Assembly (NCBI GenBank): GCA_907165275.2
Contig: OU015674.1
Span: 248,001 to 312,000 of the forward strand
Length of the DNA: 64,000 nt
Source of the DNA: Zygaena filipendulae
Lineage: Eukaryota > Arthropoda > Insecta > Lepidoptera > Zygaenidae
Reading direction: 5' to 3'
In this document: positions 36,626 through 48,562 of the stretch, piece after piece
Layout: each line of letters opens with the position of its first letter
How positions within the stretch are numbered: position 1 is the first letter of the stretch
Translations under genes and position numbers: made by a program
Notes under the pieces: model-generated
What the model saw: the letters and a program-made list of their open reading frames with translations, nothing else
Databases searched by the model: none
Told to the model about the DNA's origin: nothing

Positions 36626-37117
36626 GGTTCATCAAAGTGAAGTTATGAATTACGAAGGTAGATATCACGAATAGCATACTGCCATCTCGTTACAACTTGA
36701 AACCGGCTGGCTGGCATTATATACGAAAGTCTATGAGAAGAAAAATGACTATCGCTCTGTGGATATTGTTATCTCTATGGTTCTAGCAATCAATATCAGC
36801 CACTTGGCTACTTCTGAGATGTCTGCACAAACAACCTCTCACTGGCATCTCATGTGCCTTCCAAAAGGCTAAACTACGAATTTCCCTCGTTAAACGATAC
36901 ACAATCGAGTTAGTTTACATGAGAGCGCGACTGAGGGCGGGCGGGGTCGAAGGAGGTGGCAGAGGGGGTGCGCCTGGCCACAGCGGGGGTGAAGTGGGCT
37001 GTGGAGAGGGGCGGTGTTTCCTACACGTTCACTTAGTTCCACAATAACACTCGAGACAATTTGACGTGGGATGGCACTCGCACACCCCCTGGAAGTTTCC
37101 TGTCCGAAATTATATTA
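36626..37117. other. GC-rich single-copy stretch
   Basis: 36930-37015 is strongly G-rich (GGGGCGG, GGCGGGCGGGG). No frame or splice pattern to support a gene. Confidence 0.45.
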
Positions 37118-37490
37118 TCACTAGCTCAGCCTCGCGATTCACTCGCGTTTATTTCCAAGTTTCAGCGGGAATTCTCGGATAAAATGTACTTTATGTCCTT
37201 TTCTGTACTCTTAACGACTTGTATGCAAAATTTCACGATCATCGGTTAAGATCAAGGCGCGAAGACGTAAAAAACAAACTACCACTCGCATTTATGATAT
37301 ACAAGCTGTTCCCCACAGTGCCACCCGCGTTAATTTTGGAGTTCCCGCGAGAATTCCAGGACAAAAAGTACCCTATATCCTTCTCTGTGCCCCTGACAAC
37401 GTGTATACGATATTTCATGATGATCGGTTGAGCTATTCAGGTGTGAAAGCGTAATAAACAAACAAACTCACTTTCTCATTTATAAAATAG
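37118..37490 (-). repeat. Two Lep1-like copies in tandem
   Basis: CACTAGCTCAGCCTCGCGA (37120) and ACAAGCTGTTCCCCACAG (37301), each followed by ATGCAAAATTTCACGATCA- or GATATTTCATGATGATCGG-type sequence. Confidence 0.6.
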
Positions 37491-37593
37491 TAACGATGTT
37501 TTTGATGTGACTAGAAGTTACTTACGTCTCTCGCACAACAGAGAAAGCTCTTTGGTGATACCAACTATGATGTGAAGTTTATTTACGGCAACA

Positions 37594-37742
37594 CTGGCGG
37601 TGTAGTGGTAAATGAACTTGACCGCTAAGGCAATGTCGCGGGTTCGATTCCCTCAGGGTAAACATTTAAGTGATACAAATTGGTGTTTACTCCGAGTCCG
37701 GGTGTTAATTATTTATGTATCATAATTGTGTATTTAAAAATA
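37594..37742 (+). mobile_element. tRNA-derived SINE, third type
   Basis: A box TGGCGGTGTAGTGG and B box GGGTTCGATTCCC (37640-37652) 45 bp apart, then a short body ending in AT-rich sequence. Relics with the same head: 2578-2650 (plus) and 56161-56250 (minus). Confidence 0.65.
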
Positions 37743-37756
37743 TAAGACTTGTTTAA

Positions 37757-37945
37757 GCTGTTCCCCGCGGTTTTACCCGCGTTAATTCCGGAGATCCCAC
37801 GGAAATCCCGGAATAAAAGTATCCTATTTCCTTTTCTGTCCCCCTGACAACGTGTATGCGAAATTTAATGATGATCGGTCGAGCCGTTAGCGCATGAAAG
37901 CGTGACAAACAGACACACTTTCGCATTTTATGTTATACGGTTTCT
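37757..37945 (-). mobile_element. Lep1-type element
   Basis: AGCTGTTCCCCGCGGTTTTA, CCCCCTGACAACGTGTATGC, ATGATCGGTCGAGCCGTT, ending ACTTTCGCATTTTATG. Confidence 0.65.
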
Positions 37946-38814
37946 GGTACCTACCCATAGTACCTACAAACTTTGCTTAGTTTACGACCAGATTGCGCTG
38001 AGTGATAAAGTCTAGGCATTATTTTGTGAGCCAGTGTTGAGGTAATTTCACAGCTTTGTCGTTGGTTCCATACGTATGTAGATTACTTACATAGACATAG
38101 AGTACTTTTATCCCGGAATCCCCGCGGGAACTCCGAAATTAACCGGTTTCGAAAGTGCGCATAACAATTAGTAATAGTACATAACTGTAATAATTATGAC
38201 GATGCACGATGATATAAAACCGAATAGTTATCGAAAAGTTACGGGTTAAATTAAACAATTTTCATCTTTAATTAATATTATTTGTCACGAAACTCTAAAC
38301 TCCATTTTGTAGCCTTTGTTGGAGCGCGAGTACTAGGCTCCCAAGTGTAAACTACGCTTAACGTTTGGCTGTTTGCCAAAAAAACATCTCCAAAAAATAA
38401 AATAAAATATATAGCTAGGTACGCAGCACTTCGCATAAACGTATTGGAGTGACGCCGTGCCAGTAGAGGGAAAGAAATTGTTCCTTTATTGAATTTTTTT
38501 TCCCCCTTTAATAAATAATGTATTGTGAGTCGCGACCTTGTAAGTTAGAACACTTGTTTAGTGTTGCCATCGTACCTACTGAGAATATTTTCTATCTTCA
38601 AAGCCACCGTACAAAGAAAACGCTTAAGATATTATGTAGGTACTCCAATACTTCAGACGATGAAATTGCTAGTAACTTCCCCGGGAGAGTTCTGAACGAA
38701 GATTAAAAAATATTGCCTAGGAGAAAAAATTGTCATGAAAATATGCTAAGAAATTTACTTAACGCTTAGTTCCCAATATGTCTTGAACGTATTGCCACTA
38801 AAATCCTTCTAATC

Positions 38815-39003
38815 CTACTAATATGAATGTGAAAGTGTGGATGTTTGTTAACTCAATCACGCAAAAACGGCTGAACGGATTTGAATGAAATTTGGCATGC
38901 ACGTTGTCAGGGGTACAGAGAAGGGCACAGGGTACTTTTTATCCCGGAATTCCCGCGGGAACTTCGAAATTACCGCGAGTGAAACCGCGGAGCACAGCTA
39001 GTA
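38815..39003 (+). mobile_element. Lep1-type element, well preserved
   Basis: TCCTACTAATATGAATGTG start, GTCAGGGGTACAGAGAAGG, GAATTCCCGCGGGAACTTC, GCACAGCTAG end then T. Closest to the copies at 3689 and 48563. Confidence 0.75.
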
Positions 39004-39014
39004 AGATTATAAAT

Positions 39015-39755
39015 TACTAGCTGTTCCCCGCTGTTTCACCCGCGTTAGTTTCGGAGATCCCGCGGGAATTCCAACGACATAAAAGTACTTAATACACTAT
39101 ATTTTTTTCTGTACCTACTCTTGACAACGTGTAGGTAGTATCAAAGTCAAAGTCAAATCCTTTATTCAAATTAGGCCCATAATGTGGCTCTTTTTGACGT
39201 CAATAAAATTACAGTTTACAGTAGACAGCACCCATAAAGTATCCACCCTTCACAGCTTCCTAGTGCTATGGCTGAAGAGAAGAAGCTGCGCAACAAACTC
39301 TACAGCAGCACGCTGTCAGTTTAAAGTTACAATATAGATATATCTATAAAATATAATTAGTGGTAACTCAACTTGCAATTAATTATGTGAGAACAATTAT
39401 GCAAAAAATTATGCAAGATTCAATGTAGTTTCTTCCGGGTAAACTTCAAAATTCCCGTGGAAATTCCTGGATCAAAAGTAGCTTAAGTCTTGTAACGTGT
39501 ATGCAAAAATTTCTTGGTGATCGACAGAGCATCATGCAATTTTGTACACACGTTGTCAGAGGTATAGAGAAGGACAAAGGGTACTTTTTATCCCGGAATC
39601 ATAGTGGGAACTCCGAAATTAACGGCGGTAAAATTTCATGAAATTTTGCATACGCGTCGTCAGGGGTACAAAAAAGGACAGGTAGGTAGGTACTTTGTAT
39701 CCCGTAATTCCTGCGGGATCTCCGAAATTTCCGCGTTTCGAACAGCCAGTAATCA
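39015..39755. repeat. Lep1-like cluster interrupted by a LINE end
   Basis: ACTAGCTGTTCCCCGCTG (39017, minus), LINE fragment 39135-39345, another minus piece to 39525, then a plus piece with ACACGTTGTCAGAGGTATAG and GTTTCGAACAGCCAG. Confidence 0.6.
39135..39345 (-). repeat. LINE 3'-end fragment, antisense
   Basis: Begins with repeated CAAAGTCAAAGTCAAAT followed by CCTTTATTCAAAT, the reverse of a common lepidopteran LINE tail (...AATAAAGGATTTGACTTTGA). It is inserted within Lep1-like debris whose pieces flank it. Confidence 0.6.
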
Positions 39756-39795
39756 CTAATCAAGTGCCAATTACAATCGCAATAAGATCTGAGAA

Positions 39796-39915
39796 CTGCC
39801 CCCTTAGCCAAGCTGACGATCGTCCAATCAAAAGTTCAATTTTCCGTCACCACGTGACATTGACCACACGTTCCTTAGTTTCGATTAACGATTGCCAACT
39901 TGGCTAAGGGGGCAG
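39796..39915. mobile_element. Small MITE family H, 120 bp
   Basis: CTGCCCCCTTAGCCAAG ... CTTGGCTAAGGGGGCAG, about 28-bp TIRs. Single-end relics with CTTAG(T/C)(C/T)AAGTTGACAATC are at 2643-2670 and 52432-52460. Confidence 0.75.
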
Positions 39916-40334
39916 ACAATCGCCAAAACTACTCGTTCCTGCGATACCGACTGTGCAAGAACGGAAGTCGGTTCATTAGCAAATTGGATCAAATCCCAGA
40001 AGTTGCGGATTCGGATTATCATTTAGATACACATGCTTCATTCACTGATTGATAGTATAGCTTTAGCAGTGGTTTTACGCGTGGTTTCACCTGCGTTTAA
40101 TTCGGAATTTCCTTCTATAGCTCATACTATAGCCACCGTCACGTGGGGCGTATGGTAAAAAATATATTCACTGTACGTTATACAGTAATTCTGCCATGCT
40201 AATTGTACTTGCAGTAATCGTAATTTTTGTTATTTTAACTTTTTTGCAAAAATTACATCGCAAGGAGATAATCTATACGTAAGAAGATGTTTACAAGTTT
40301 CTTCTTATTACACTTTAAAAGTTTTATAAGAGAC

Positions 40335-40530
40335 TAGCTGCCTCGCGCGGTTTCACCCTCGATAATTTCAGAGTTTCCGCGGGAATTCCGGACTACCATA
40401 TAGCCTATGTTACTCAGGGATAATGTAGCTTTCTAATGGTGAAAGAATTTTTCAAATCAGTCCAGTACTTTTTGAGTTAAATCGTAACAAACGAAAAATC
40501 AAATCTATCTCTTTTATAATATCAGTATAG
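40335..40530 (-). repeat. Lep1-like relic
   Basis: ACTAGCTGCCTCGCGCGGTT, TTTCCGCGGGAATTCCGG; body of the variant type ending ATCTCTTTTATAATATC. Confidence 0.55.
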
Positions 40531-41021
40531 ATATTTCTTGATTATATATGTTTATATCGCGTTTATCTCCTAACCGCCATTCTGCAAGTGACTAGGTAGG
40601 TACCTACTGCGTTTGCAATAACGACGGCAGAGTTCTTGTATAGCAACGAAACGGCCAAGCCACATATTTTGACTAAGGTGTAGAGTGTAGAGATGTGAAG
40701 TTAGGCCTTGTAGAGTTAGAAGCTTGGCTCTACATGAGATCTAATAATTTTTGACAGTGCGAGCCATATGGCGAGGCCACCAGCTCTTGGCAACATTTTA
40801 CATGAAAATGTTTTCGGTGAGACAGCTTTTTAGTGGGAAAGCTCTTTTTGCCAAGATAAAAGTACCTACACAAAGACATTGTAAGAGTATAGACGAACAA
40901 TACAAACTTACTATGCAATCCACCTTAAACCATTTTTGCGGGGGAAATGATCAGAATAAATACCAATCAGTCCTCGCATTTTTTTATCAAGTTCTTATAC
41001 AAATCCGTTTTACTGTGTAAT

Positions 41022-41899
41022 CATAATATGTGGGCGTCCACGTAAAAAGGTACTAGTAGTCTACACTACTAGTATCTTTTTGTTGAGTTAAGACTAGATT
41101 CGGTGAATAGTCAATGGAAAAATTTGACAAGATGTGTGACATTCATAATGTGAACACCAGAAACAAGCACAATCTTGCTGTACATGTTACTCGTCTTCAC
41201 AGAGTAGGCAACTCGTTTGTAGGACAATGCATACGTTTCTACAATAAACTTCCTGTGAGCATTAGAAGTATGCCATTTAACAAATACAAGGTTGTTATTA
41301 GGACCAAATTATGTAGACGAGCCTACTATACAGTCAATGATTACTTGCAAGATAAAAATGCTTGGGATTGACTCAAATGACTCAATATAATTTATTATTA
41401 TTGAATTGTACTTTAATCATATAAATAATTAGTATAATATTACATTTTAATTCAATTTTTATATTTGTATCTACCTACATTTGTTTTTGTATTGCAATTT
41501 TTTTTTCTTTTATTTGAAATGTCTAAGTATACATAATATTGTATCCAATGGCAGAATAAAAAAAAAACAAAAAAACAAAACAAAACAATTGATAGTAAGG
41601 ATTGAAAAATATTCAAAAACTAGCACCTAGCAGTTTTTTTTTTACAGACATTTGAAGTTGAAACTCTGATAAAATTTGATTTAAGAAAAAGCATTTTAAA
41701 ACTTCTACTTGCTTGTTACATAGATTTTTATATATTATTGTAGATTATGTTATGTGAAATTGAAGAAAATTGAGCATTAGGTAATAATCAATTAAAATCA
41801 CGGATGCAATTTTTTCAGCGAAATTTACAAAACTGCTTATATCTCGGAAACTAAAAGCCGAGAACTGGTACCTTTTAGCTTGGACGCCCACATAATATG
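41022..41899. mobile_element. DNA element with about 32-bp terminal inverted repeats
   Basis: Begins CATAATATGTGGGCGTCCA and ends with its reverse complement at 41881-41899; the inverted match extends inward to AAAAGGTAC on both sides. A near-perfect hairpin (TACTAGTAGT...ACTACTAGTA) follows the left end at 41050-41080. It has no transposase; the interior is LINE debris and AT-rich DNA. Confidence 0.75.
41114..41580 (+). pseudogene. LINE ORF2 C-terminal fragment inside a TIR element
   Basis: The frame 41114-41371 reads like the extreme C-terminus of a non-LTR reverse transcriptase: NVNTRNKHNLAVHVTRLHR, VGQCIRFYNKLP, then AYYTVNDYL, followed by a T-rich UTR and an A-rich tail at 41557-41580. 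It sits between the inverted ends of the element at 41022-41899. Confidence 0.7.
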
Positions 41900-42029
41900 T
41901 ATAAGCATTGGGAAAATGGCGACTCATGTCCCAGTTCGATCTCTTGCATAATAAACCACACAAACTATTCAAATAAAGTTGATAACGAACTCCTTAATAG
42001 GTATCGGTTCAATTAAAACTCCGCCGCGA

Positions 42030-42082
42030 CCATAGAAAGGGGTAAGGGGGTAAGGGGATAAAGGGGTAAGGGGGTAAGGATT
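42030..42082. repeat. GGGGTAAG minisatellite
   Basis: GGGGTAAG/GGGATAAA units repeated about seven times. Confidence 0.8.
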
Positions 42083-42357
42083 CAATCAACACCCCACGAC
42101 AGCGATCCTCGATTGAAAATCTGCAGAATTGATGAAATTTCTGTATCCATTAGCGGATTCCCCTCGTTTTCATTTCGATGCGCAATCACAATCTGTATTA
42201 ACAAGTATTTAAACAGTGACGTTCTATTTTCTTTACGCAAATGGAACACGTAACTGGCTGTAAAAAAGAATATAATGTGGTTTTTTTTGTAGGATTTATA
42301 ATCGCCGAAGACGTAGGTAATCCATTGTGATTGACGTAAAAAATCTTATACAGATAC

Positions 42358-42884
42358 TAGCTAGCTATAGTGGTTTGTCCCCAGTCGATTTGGGAGTTCC
42401 CGCGGGAATTCCAGTATAAAATGTCATTTTCTAATTTGTTGATGGTCGGTTGTGTAGTTAAGCGTAATAACAAAACAAACTCACATTCCTATTTTTCCGT
42501 GCAATTTCTGTCTTCTTAATGAACCTCCCTCGGATTCATTAAGCCATTCATTTTTTTTTTATCGATAAAAAGTATTTTCAATGAATTTACTCGTCATCTT
42601 CTTTTACTTCCTTACATAATATAAAAGAAAGTTCTCCACCGCATCTGTCTGTCTGTCTGTCCGGTCGCGATAAACTCAAAAAGTACTAAACCGATTTCCA
42701 TGCGGTTTAGACCAATAGATAGAGTGATTCATGAGGAAGGTTTAGATATATTATTTTTCAAGGGTTTGTGTAAAGTAAAACGATAATTGTACAGAAAAAG
42801 ACATAAAGTAGGTATTTTTTATCCATGAATTCCGGCGGGAACTCCGAATTAAAGCTTGTGAAACCGCGGGGAACAGCTAGTCTA
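42358..42884. repeat. Lep1-like pieces in opposite orientations
   Basis: 42404 TTCCCGCGGGAATTCCAG (minus piece to about 42500); 42618-42884 plus piece with TCTGTCTGTCTGTCTGTCC and CCGCGGGGAACAGCTAG. Confidence 0.55.
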
Positions 42885-43128
42885 TTGTATAACTATGGCG
42901 AGATGCCAATGGCGATGTTAGATTGTCCCCTAAGATAAAACACGGTTCTTTCTCGAAAACTAGTTTCTTTCTAGAAAAAACAAAATGGCTGCTGAATGGT
43001 GATTGAAATTTAAAGACATAAAGTTTGTGACTTTGTGACGTTTTAGGGGATAATCTCTAGATCTACTGAACCAATTTTGTAAATTCTTTCACTATCACAT
43101 TATAGAAAGCTGCGGTAGTCCTGAGTGA

Positions 43129-43375
43129 CTTACCGCCGCACTCAGAGTCGACTTTAATGATTACTTAGTTAAGTATAGATTTTTAAAACAAAACTGCCGC
43201 AATTAGACAAGTTTAATAAATTAATGTTAATTGGCATTTAACTAATTAAGTTACACCTCATTAAATGCCAACTAACATTAATTTACTGAACGTCTCTGAT
43301 CGCGGCAGTTTGGTTTTAAAAATCTATACTTAACTAAGTACCTAATCATTAAAGTTGACTCTGAGTGCGGCCGTT
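43129..43375. mobile_element. Foldback MITE, family C, copy 2 (inverted)
   Basis: Same ends and length as 7722-7962, but the core is its reverse complement, so the element is inserted in the opposite direction. Confidence 0.85.
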
Positions 43376-43559
43376 AGGGACTTTTTATTCCGAAATTACC
43401 ACATGGACTTCGAAATTACCGCGAGTGAAACCGCAGGCGACAGCTACTATATCAGCTAATAACGCGATACGCGTGCATTCGCTACGACCTCCACCCGACA
43501 ATAATCTGCATTTATACAATTCACTTACATAATTCACAGTTGACAAAAATGTCAACTCA

Positions 43560-43800
43560 CTTGACATCTGTCAGTTCACAGTTGCAGCCTGCCTGATTGA
43601 TGACTTCATAGAACGCGGCAGCCGCTCGCGTTGCGCCCTGAAGTTTATTGTTTTTAAATGCGACTCCGTGACCCTTCCCTAGCCGGCCCGCGTCGAGCAC
43701 ACGCGGCAACCCTGACGGCCGCTGAGCGATGTGGGAGTTAATTTGCATTATTTCAATGCAATGTGTTGCCAGCGGGAAAAATCGGAATCAAATATTCCAA
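43560..43800. promoter_or_regulatory. GC-rich single-copy block with POU octamer
   Basis: ATTTGCAT at 43741-43748 (octamer, reverse of ATGCAAAT) with ATGCAATG nearby, in a block that stands out by GC content and lack of repeats. The 63-aa minus frame here is not recognised. Confidence 0.2.
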
Positions 43801-44439
43801 TGGCGAGTTTCAACGAATTAGTTGTGGTTTAAATAAGGCTATCTGTACGTAATAGCTAATTTCCGCGGTTACAAAATTATGGTACCTAATAAGGTTATCC
43901 AAAAACATACTTAAATAAAAGAACAACCAATTTGAAATCTGTGAAGAATTTGTAGGTATGTATCTTTTAGATTAGGAATTTTTAAATTTTGTTTAAGTTA
44001 TTTGCTTTCTACACTAAAAATAAAGATACCTGAATGTGTAAGTGGAAATTACGTTCAGGCCGAAAGACGTGATAAGTCGATTTGACCACCCAAGAAATTG
44101 CAGCAGTTTGCGTGCGCTGAAAATGCTTACGACTACACAGTACACAATACGCTACAATCTCAGACGAAGACTTCATTTCGTCTGAGGCTACAATATAGAT
44201 GGCTTATTTTTGGTATGGCATCAATGGTAAACATTAATAATCCAATAATCCTTAAGTGAAAGTGAATAAGTAGTAGATAAATCAGAAGCCTGCAGCAGCA
44301 TTATAAATAAGAACTTTTTTTAATAAATTGTTTTATATTTTCATTATTATCATCAGTGAAAAAAACAACTACGTCGCATAGAAACCAACTCGATTCTATC
44401 GTAGGTAAAAAATACAAAAAAAAAGAAATTATTATTTTA

Positions 44440-44690
44440 TTTCCAAGGAACCAACTTGAAAATTAATGAGGCCGATATTGTTTCGAGTGGCGTTCCCGGA
44501 TATTTCCCGGGGGATCGCCGCCACTCCGGGGTAAATTAAAAACTCCTCACCATATAATAACGACCGCTGCATCCCCGTGTCCCGGGCGGTCCGGGATCTT
44601 TTCCCTTCATTAATTTCGTGTTGCTTTTTCTTGCATTTAGCCGGGAAATCCCCGGACCCGCGGCATTTGAGCCGTCTTTGCCAATTTACA
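44440..44690. promoter_or_regulatory. GC-rich single-copy block with Rel/kappaB-like sites
   Basis: No repeat recognised and no convincing ORF. Contains GGGAAATCCC (44643-44652), a full match to the Dorsal/kappaB consensus GGGWWWWCCM, and GGATATTTCCC (44498-44508) on the other strand, plus several CCCGG/CCGGG palindromes. ATTAAT/TTAATT homeodomain-type cores flank the GC-rich part. Enhancer role is an inference. Confidence 0.25.
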
Positions 44691-44820
44691 TTTATTATCT
44701 TATTCTCCAAGATCTGCCAACTTTTGTGGATTATAGTATAAAGTTTTATGAAGATAAAGGTAAATATAATACCTACGTTATTACTAAAGACATTTACCCA
44801 TAAAGTATAATTAAAATTAA

Positions 44821-45075
44821 ATAATAATAATAATAATCCACATCACAACACACAGATCTACTTGATCCCACACACGCTTGTGTCGTGGAAACCAAGCAAA
44901 CGTGGTATATACTACATATTATCATATATATATCACAGTATAGATACATAAACACACCCAGACTGGAAAATGGAACCCTTTGTTCATCATACAAAGTCCA
45001 CCCCCACCGGGAATCGAACCCGGAACCCCTAGAATAGCGGGTAGGCATGGTGACCTACTGCGCCAATCGGGTCAT
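44821..45075 (-). mobile_element. tRNA-derived SINE, second family
   Basis: Minus strand: A box TGGCGCAGTAGG (45065-45054), B box GGTTCGATTCCC (45020-45009), body with CTTGGTTTCCACGACACAAG and an ATT-repeat tail at 44821-44837. Other copies: 22672-22935 (split) and 14745-14837 (3' part). Confidence 0.75.
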
Positions 45076-45536
45076 CACGACTTTGATTTGTAAACTTAAG
45101 TCTGGTTCGTCCATCTCGAGAACAATTTTTGACTTAATCTAAAGAAAAATTGAACGTAAATATTTAAAATCCATTCCGGAAACCTTCTATCGTACAAAGA
45201 TTCCGAAAAGGCAACCGAATCTCTATTATTTTGTGGCGAACAATAAAAATCCCCACAAAATTCGCACCCAACGCGCGTGTTGTCAAAAATCATAACAGAT
45301 TCCTTACATAAACAAGAAGGGAAGGTGTGGGGAGGGGCGGGCTAGGAAGGCATCACGTGTGACCTCCGGTTGTAAATAAATCATGGCCATGTACGGAGCA
45401 TACGAAGTGTGAGGAGCTGGAGTCGAGCAGCGACGCCAAAACGTTCGGAAAACACTCGCCCATACGCGTTTTGAATGCGGAGCGCACCGGGTTTTGTAAT
45501 GTACGGAATGCCGTTGTGTTATAGAACGCTGCAATA

Positions 45537-45862
45537 GGGATGTTGAAGACTTGAAAATTTCAATTCTAATTAGTCCATCAGTTAGAAAATTAAAAATCAT
45601 TAGACACGTTTCTTTTTTATTTTTAAAATAAATGAAAATACACAGAGATAAAGCGCCTTAAAGTTTAAGGTGGGGCCACGTGACGTCACTTACCGCTACA
45701 AGCCGCCATACAAACTGCACTGGTTAGTGAGGTCACGCGAAATTTCAACTCGGGGTATTGCCGATATTTTTGGATTACGTAAAAAAAGAAAAAATACGTG
45801 TCCAATATTTTTATTAATCTACAAGACGGACCAAAAAAATATAATTAGTCAAATAGCCTATT
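45537..45862. mobile_element. Family A MITE, copy 7
   Basis: GGGATGTTGAAGAC start; one intact GTGACGTCAC at 45680, the other mutated to GTGAGGTCAC near 45727. The 3' terminal repeat is decayed. Confidence 0.75.
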
Positions 45863-46136
45863 ACTAACCGCGTGGCAGCTCGTCAGTTTGTTTAGTTCTT
45901 CGGTAGTTGTTTGGTCAGTTTGAAATGACTCAGCTCAGGTCAAAAAAAATTAGCAATAGTGCGTTAAGGAAGTATTGCGAGATAAAATATAGAAATATCA
46001 CTTGTGACTAAAATTACAATTAATTAAAGTAGACAGTAGAGTAAATTTGTATTTATTAAAAACGGCCAAGTGCGAGTCGGACTCGCCCATGAAAGGTTCC
46101 GTGGCAGCAAGTAACATAGTACAAAATTTCATGTAG

Positions 46137-47540
46137 GTCGTTGCTCAAGTAACACCATTACCTAAAAAGCCTAATCCTACTCTCCTGTCCGATCTTCGAC
46201 CTATCAGTATCCTTCCTTGTGCATCAAAGATAATAGAAAGGGTTGTCTGCGACCAACTTTCGGAATACCTGGAGGAAAATGGGATACTACCGGACTTACA
46301 GTCGGGCTTTCACAAGGGTCGATCGACATCTACTGCACTAATCGACGTTGTTGATAATATGCTTCAGGCTAAGGACACTGGCAAAAGCACCATTCTGGTG
46401 CTCCTAGATTTCTCCAGGGCTTTTGATTGTATTAGCATTCCTCTCCTATTGTCTAAGATGTCTTATTACGGATTTGAGACCAGCGCGATTAATTGGTTCG
46501 ATAGTTATCTCTCCGGCCGGGCGCAGGTGGTCAACTTGCGTATGATGAATGGTACATCTTTATCTTCTTCCCTGCAACCTGTTATTAGAGGAGTACCACA
46601 GGGATCCATATTGGGACCGCTTCTTTTTATATTATATAGCGCAGATATAGTCAAGTGTGTGAAAAACTGTTATTACCACCTCTACGCTGATGATTTGCAA
46701 CTGTACGCTTCGAGCATACCCTCCAATACAAGCGACACCGTGCAAAGTATCAATGCAGATCTAGATCGCATTGCGGCGTGGTCGGAGAGAAACTGTCTTG
46801 TTCTGAACCCTAGCAAATCGAAATATATGGTTTTGGGAACCAAAATTCAAATCCGTAATACCCTGGAAACCCTTGCCATCAATGATGTCGCTATCGAGGG
46901 GCATCCTATAGCTAGAGTGGAAGAAGCAAAAAACCTCGGTCTCCTAATGGATAGTGAACTTCGCTTTGAAAACCATATTCTCGGGGTCGCGAGAAATTGC
47001 TTCTACCGACTCAAAGTATTGTACGGTATGCGTGACTACCTTAGTGAAGATTTGCGTATCTACCTATGTGAGTCGCTTGTACTGTCCAGACTTAACTATT
47101 GTGATGTGGTTTACGGTGGTTGCATACTTGGTAGGACAAAGAGGATCATACAACGTGTACAAAACGCATGTGCACGGTTTTGTTTTCGGGTCCCTCCACG
47201 TTCCCATATCACTCCGTATTTGAGCGGGGCAAGTCTGTTAAACATGGAGGCACGTAGAAAGCTCCACCTGGCTACGTTGTTGTTTGGTGTGGTGCGGACG
47301 GAAAAGCCAGCCTATTTGTACTGTAAATTAAAATGGTCTTTGAGACAGCATAAACATAAGGTGGTGGCTCTCCTCCCAGCTCACCGCTCCACAGCGTTTC
47401 GAGGAAGTTTCAGGTTTGCAGCGTCTAAGTGCTGGAATGATCTCCCACCTCCTGTGCGGGATGCACCTAGTAGATACACCTTTCAGCGAAAGCTCAGAGG
47501 TGTCCTGCTAGCTTTACAAAAGTCCTCTGTTGCCCCTTAA
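46137..47540 (+). pseudogene. 5'-truncated LINE ORF2 (reverse transcriptase)
   Basis: Open from 46137 without an initiator ATG: VAQVTPLPKKPNP, DLRPISILP, LQSGFHKGRST, LLDFSRAFDC, GVPQGSILGPLLF and catalytic YADD (nt 46684). It runs through WSERNCLVLNPSKS to a stop at 47540. The endonuclease domain and the start of RT are absent, as expected from truncated reverse transcription. The visible RT frame is uninterrupted. It differs clearly in sequence and tail from the LINE at 30.4-33.9 kb, so it is a different family. Confidence 0.92.
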
Positions 47541-48214
47541 CCAGCACTATTATCATCCTGCCATCCTCATTCCCAGTTGTCGAGATCAGTGCCTGTTATA
47601 TTTTAAGTATTGCATTTTAAGTACTTTGTATGTAAAAGGTATCTATTATGTGTGGAGATATTTATTTTAGTACCTAGTAGTATATATAGATGTACATATT
47701 TTAAGTATTGCATTTTAAGTATTATTTTTTATTTTTTTAAAAATTTATGTATCTATTATGTGTGGAGTTATTGTGTATTATATTTTGTGTGTCCTTTCTT
47801 TATTTATTTATTTTGCACTATTAATTTATTGTTGCTAGTGTGTATGGTTTGTGTGCGCCCGTTCGTCTTGCGTGGTATTTTTAAGTCACTATGGCCTTGA
47901 CTGAAAACCAGCGTCGTGAGTGTTCCCACACTCACGACATAATGCTGAGTCAAGGACCATTTTGAGCGTGGAGACACACCACACAAGTGACAAAATATAT
48001 TATTGTTTCTTCTTTAGTTTTAGTAGTATTTCGTTTTTCCTTGTTTTGTTTTTATTTTTTTCTTTATTTCTTTATTTATTCTGTTATTCTTTAATTGTTT
48101 TAATTTATTTTGCTATTCTTTAATTGTCTTCATTTGTGTTGTTCTGTATGTGTTCATTTGTGTTGTGTTTCTTCTTGCTTAAATAAATCTTTCTTTATCT
48201 TTATCTTTATCTTT
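46137..48214 (+). mobile_element. 5'-truncated CR1/Jockey-like LINE with TTTATC tail
   Basis: RT frame, then about 670 bp of T-rich 3' UTR including a direct/inverted pair around ACTCACGAC (47920-47940), ending in a short TTTATC repeat at 48190-48214. It is inserted in a dispersed repeat whose parts flank it (46062-46136 and 48215 on). Confidence 0.85.
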
Positions 48215-48562
48215 GTAACTTTGATCGATGTTGTAATAGTGTATTTTATTTGCGCTTTACGATTTATGACATATTACAAAAAAACTATTTACTACTACTA
48301 GATCTCGTTCAAACCAATTTTCGGTGGAAGTTTGCATGGAAATGTATATTTCAGAAGATTATTTTAGAATTCACAATAGGTGGGTTCCATAGCCAAATGG
48401 CAAAAAACGGAACCCTTATGGATTAGTCATGTCTGTCTGTCTGTCTGTCTGGCCGTCCGTATGTATGTCACAGCCACTTTTTTCCAAAACTATAAGAACT
48501 ATACTGTTGAAACTTGGTAAGTAAATGTATTCTGTGAACCGCAAAGATTTTTACACAGAAAT

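Noticed and set aside
45000..45075. tRNA gene
   Set aside because: A and B boxes are present, but the cloverleaf does not close and a SINE body with an ATT-repeat tail follows. The same applies to 30334-30387 and 37594-37652.
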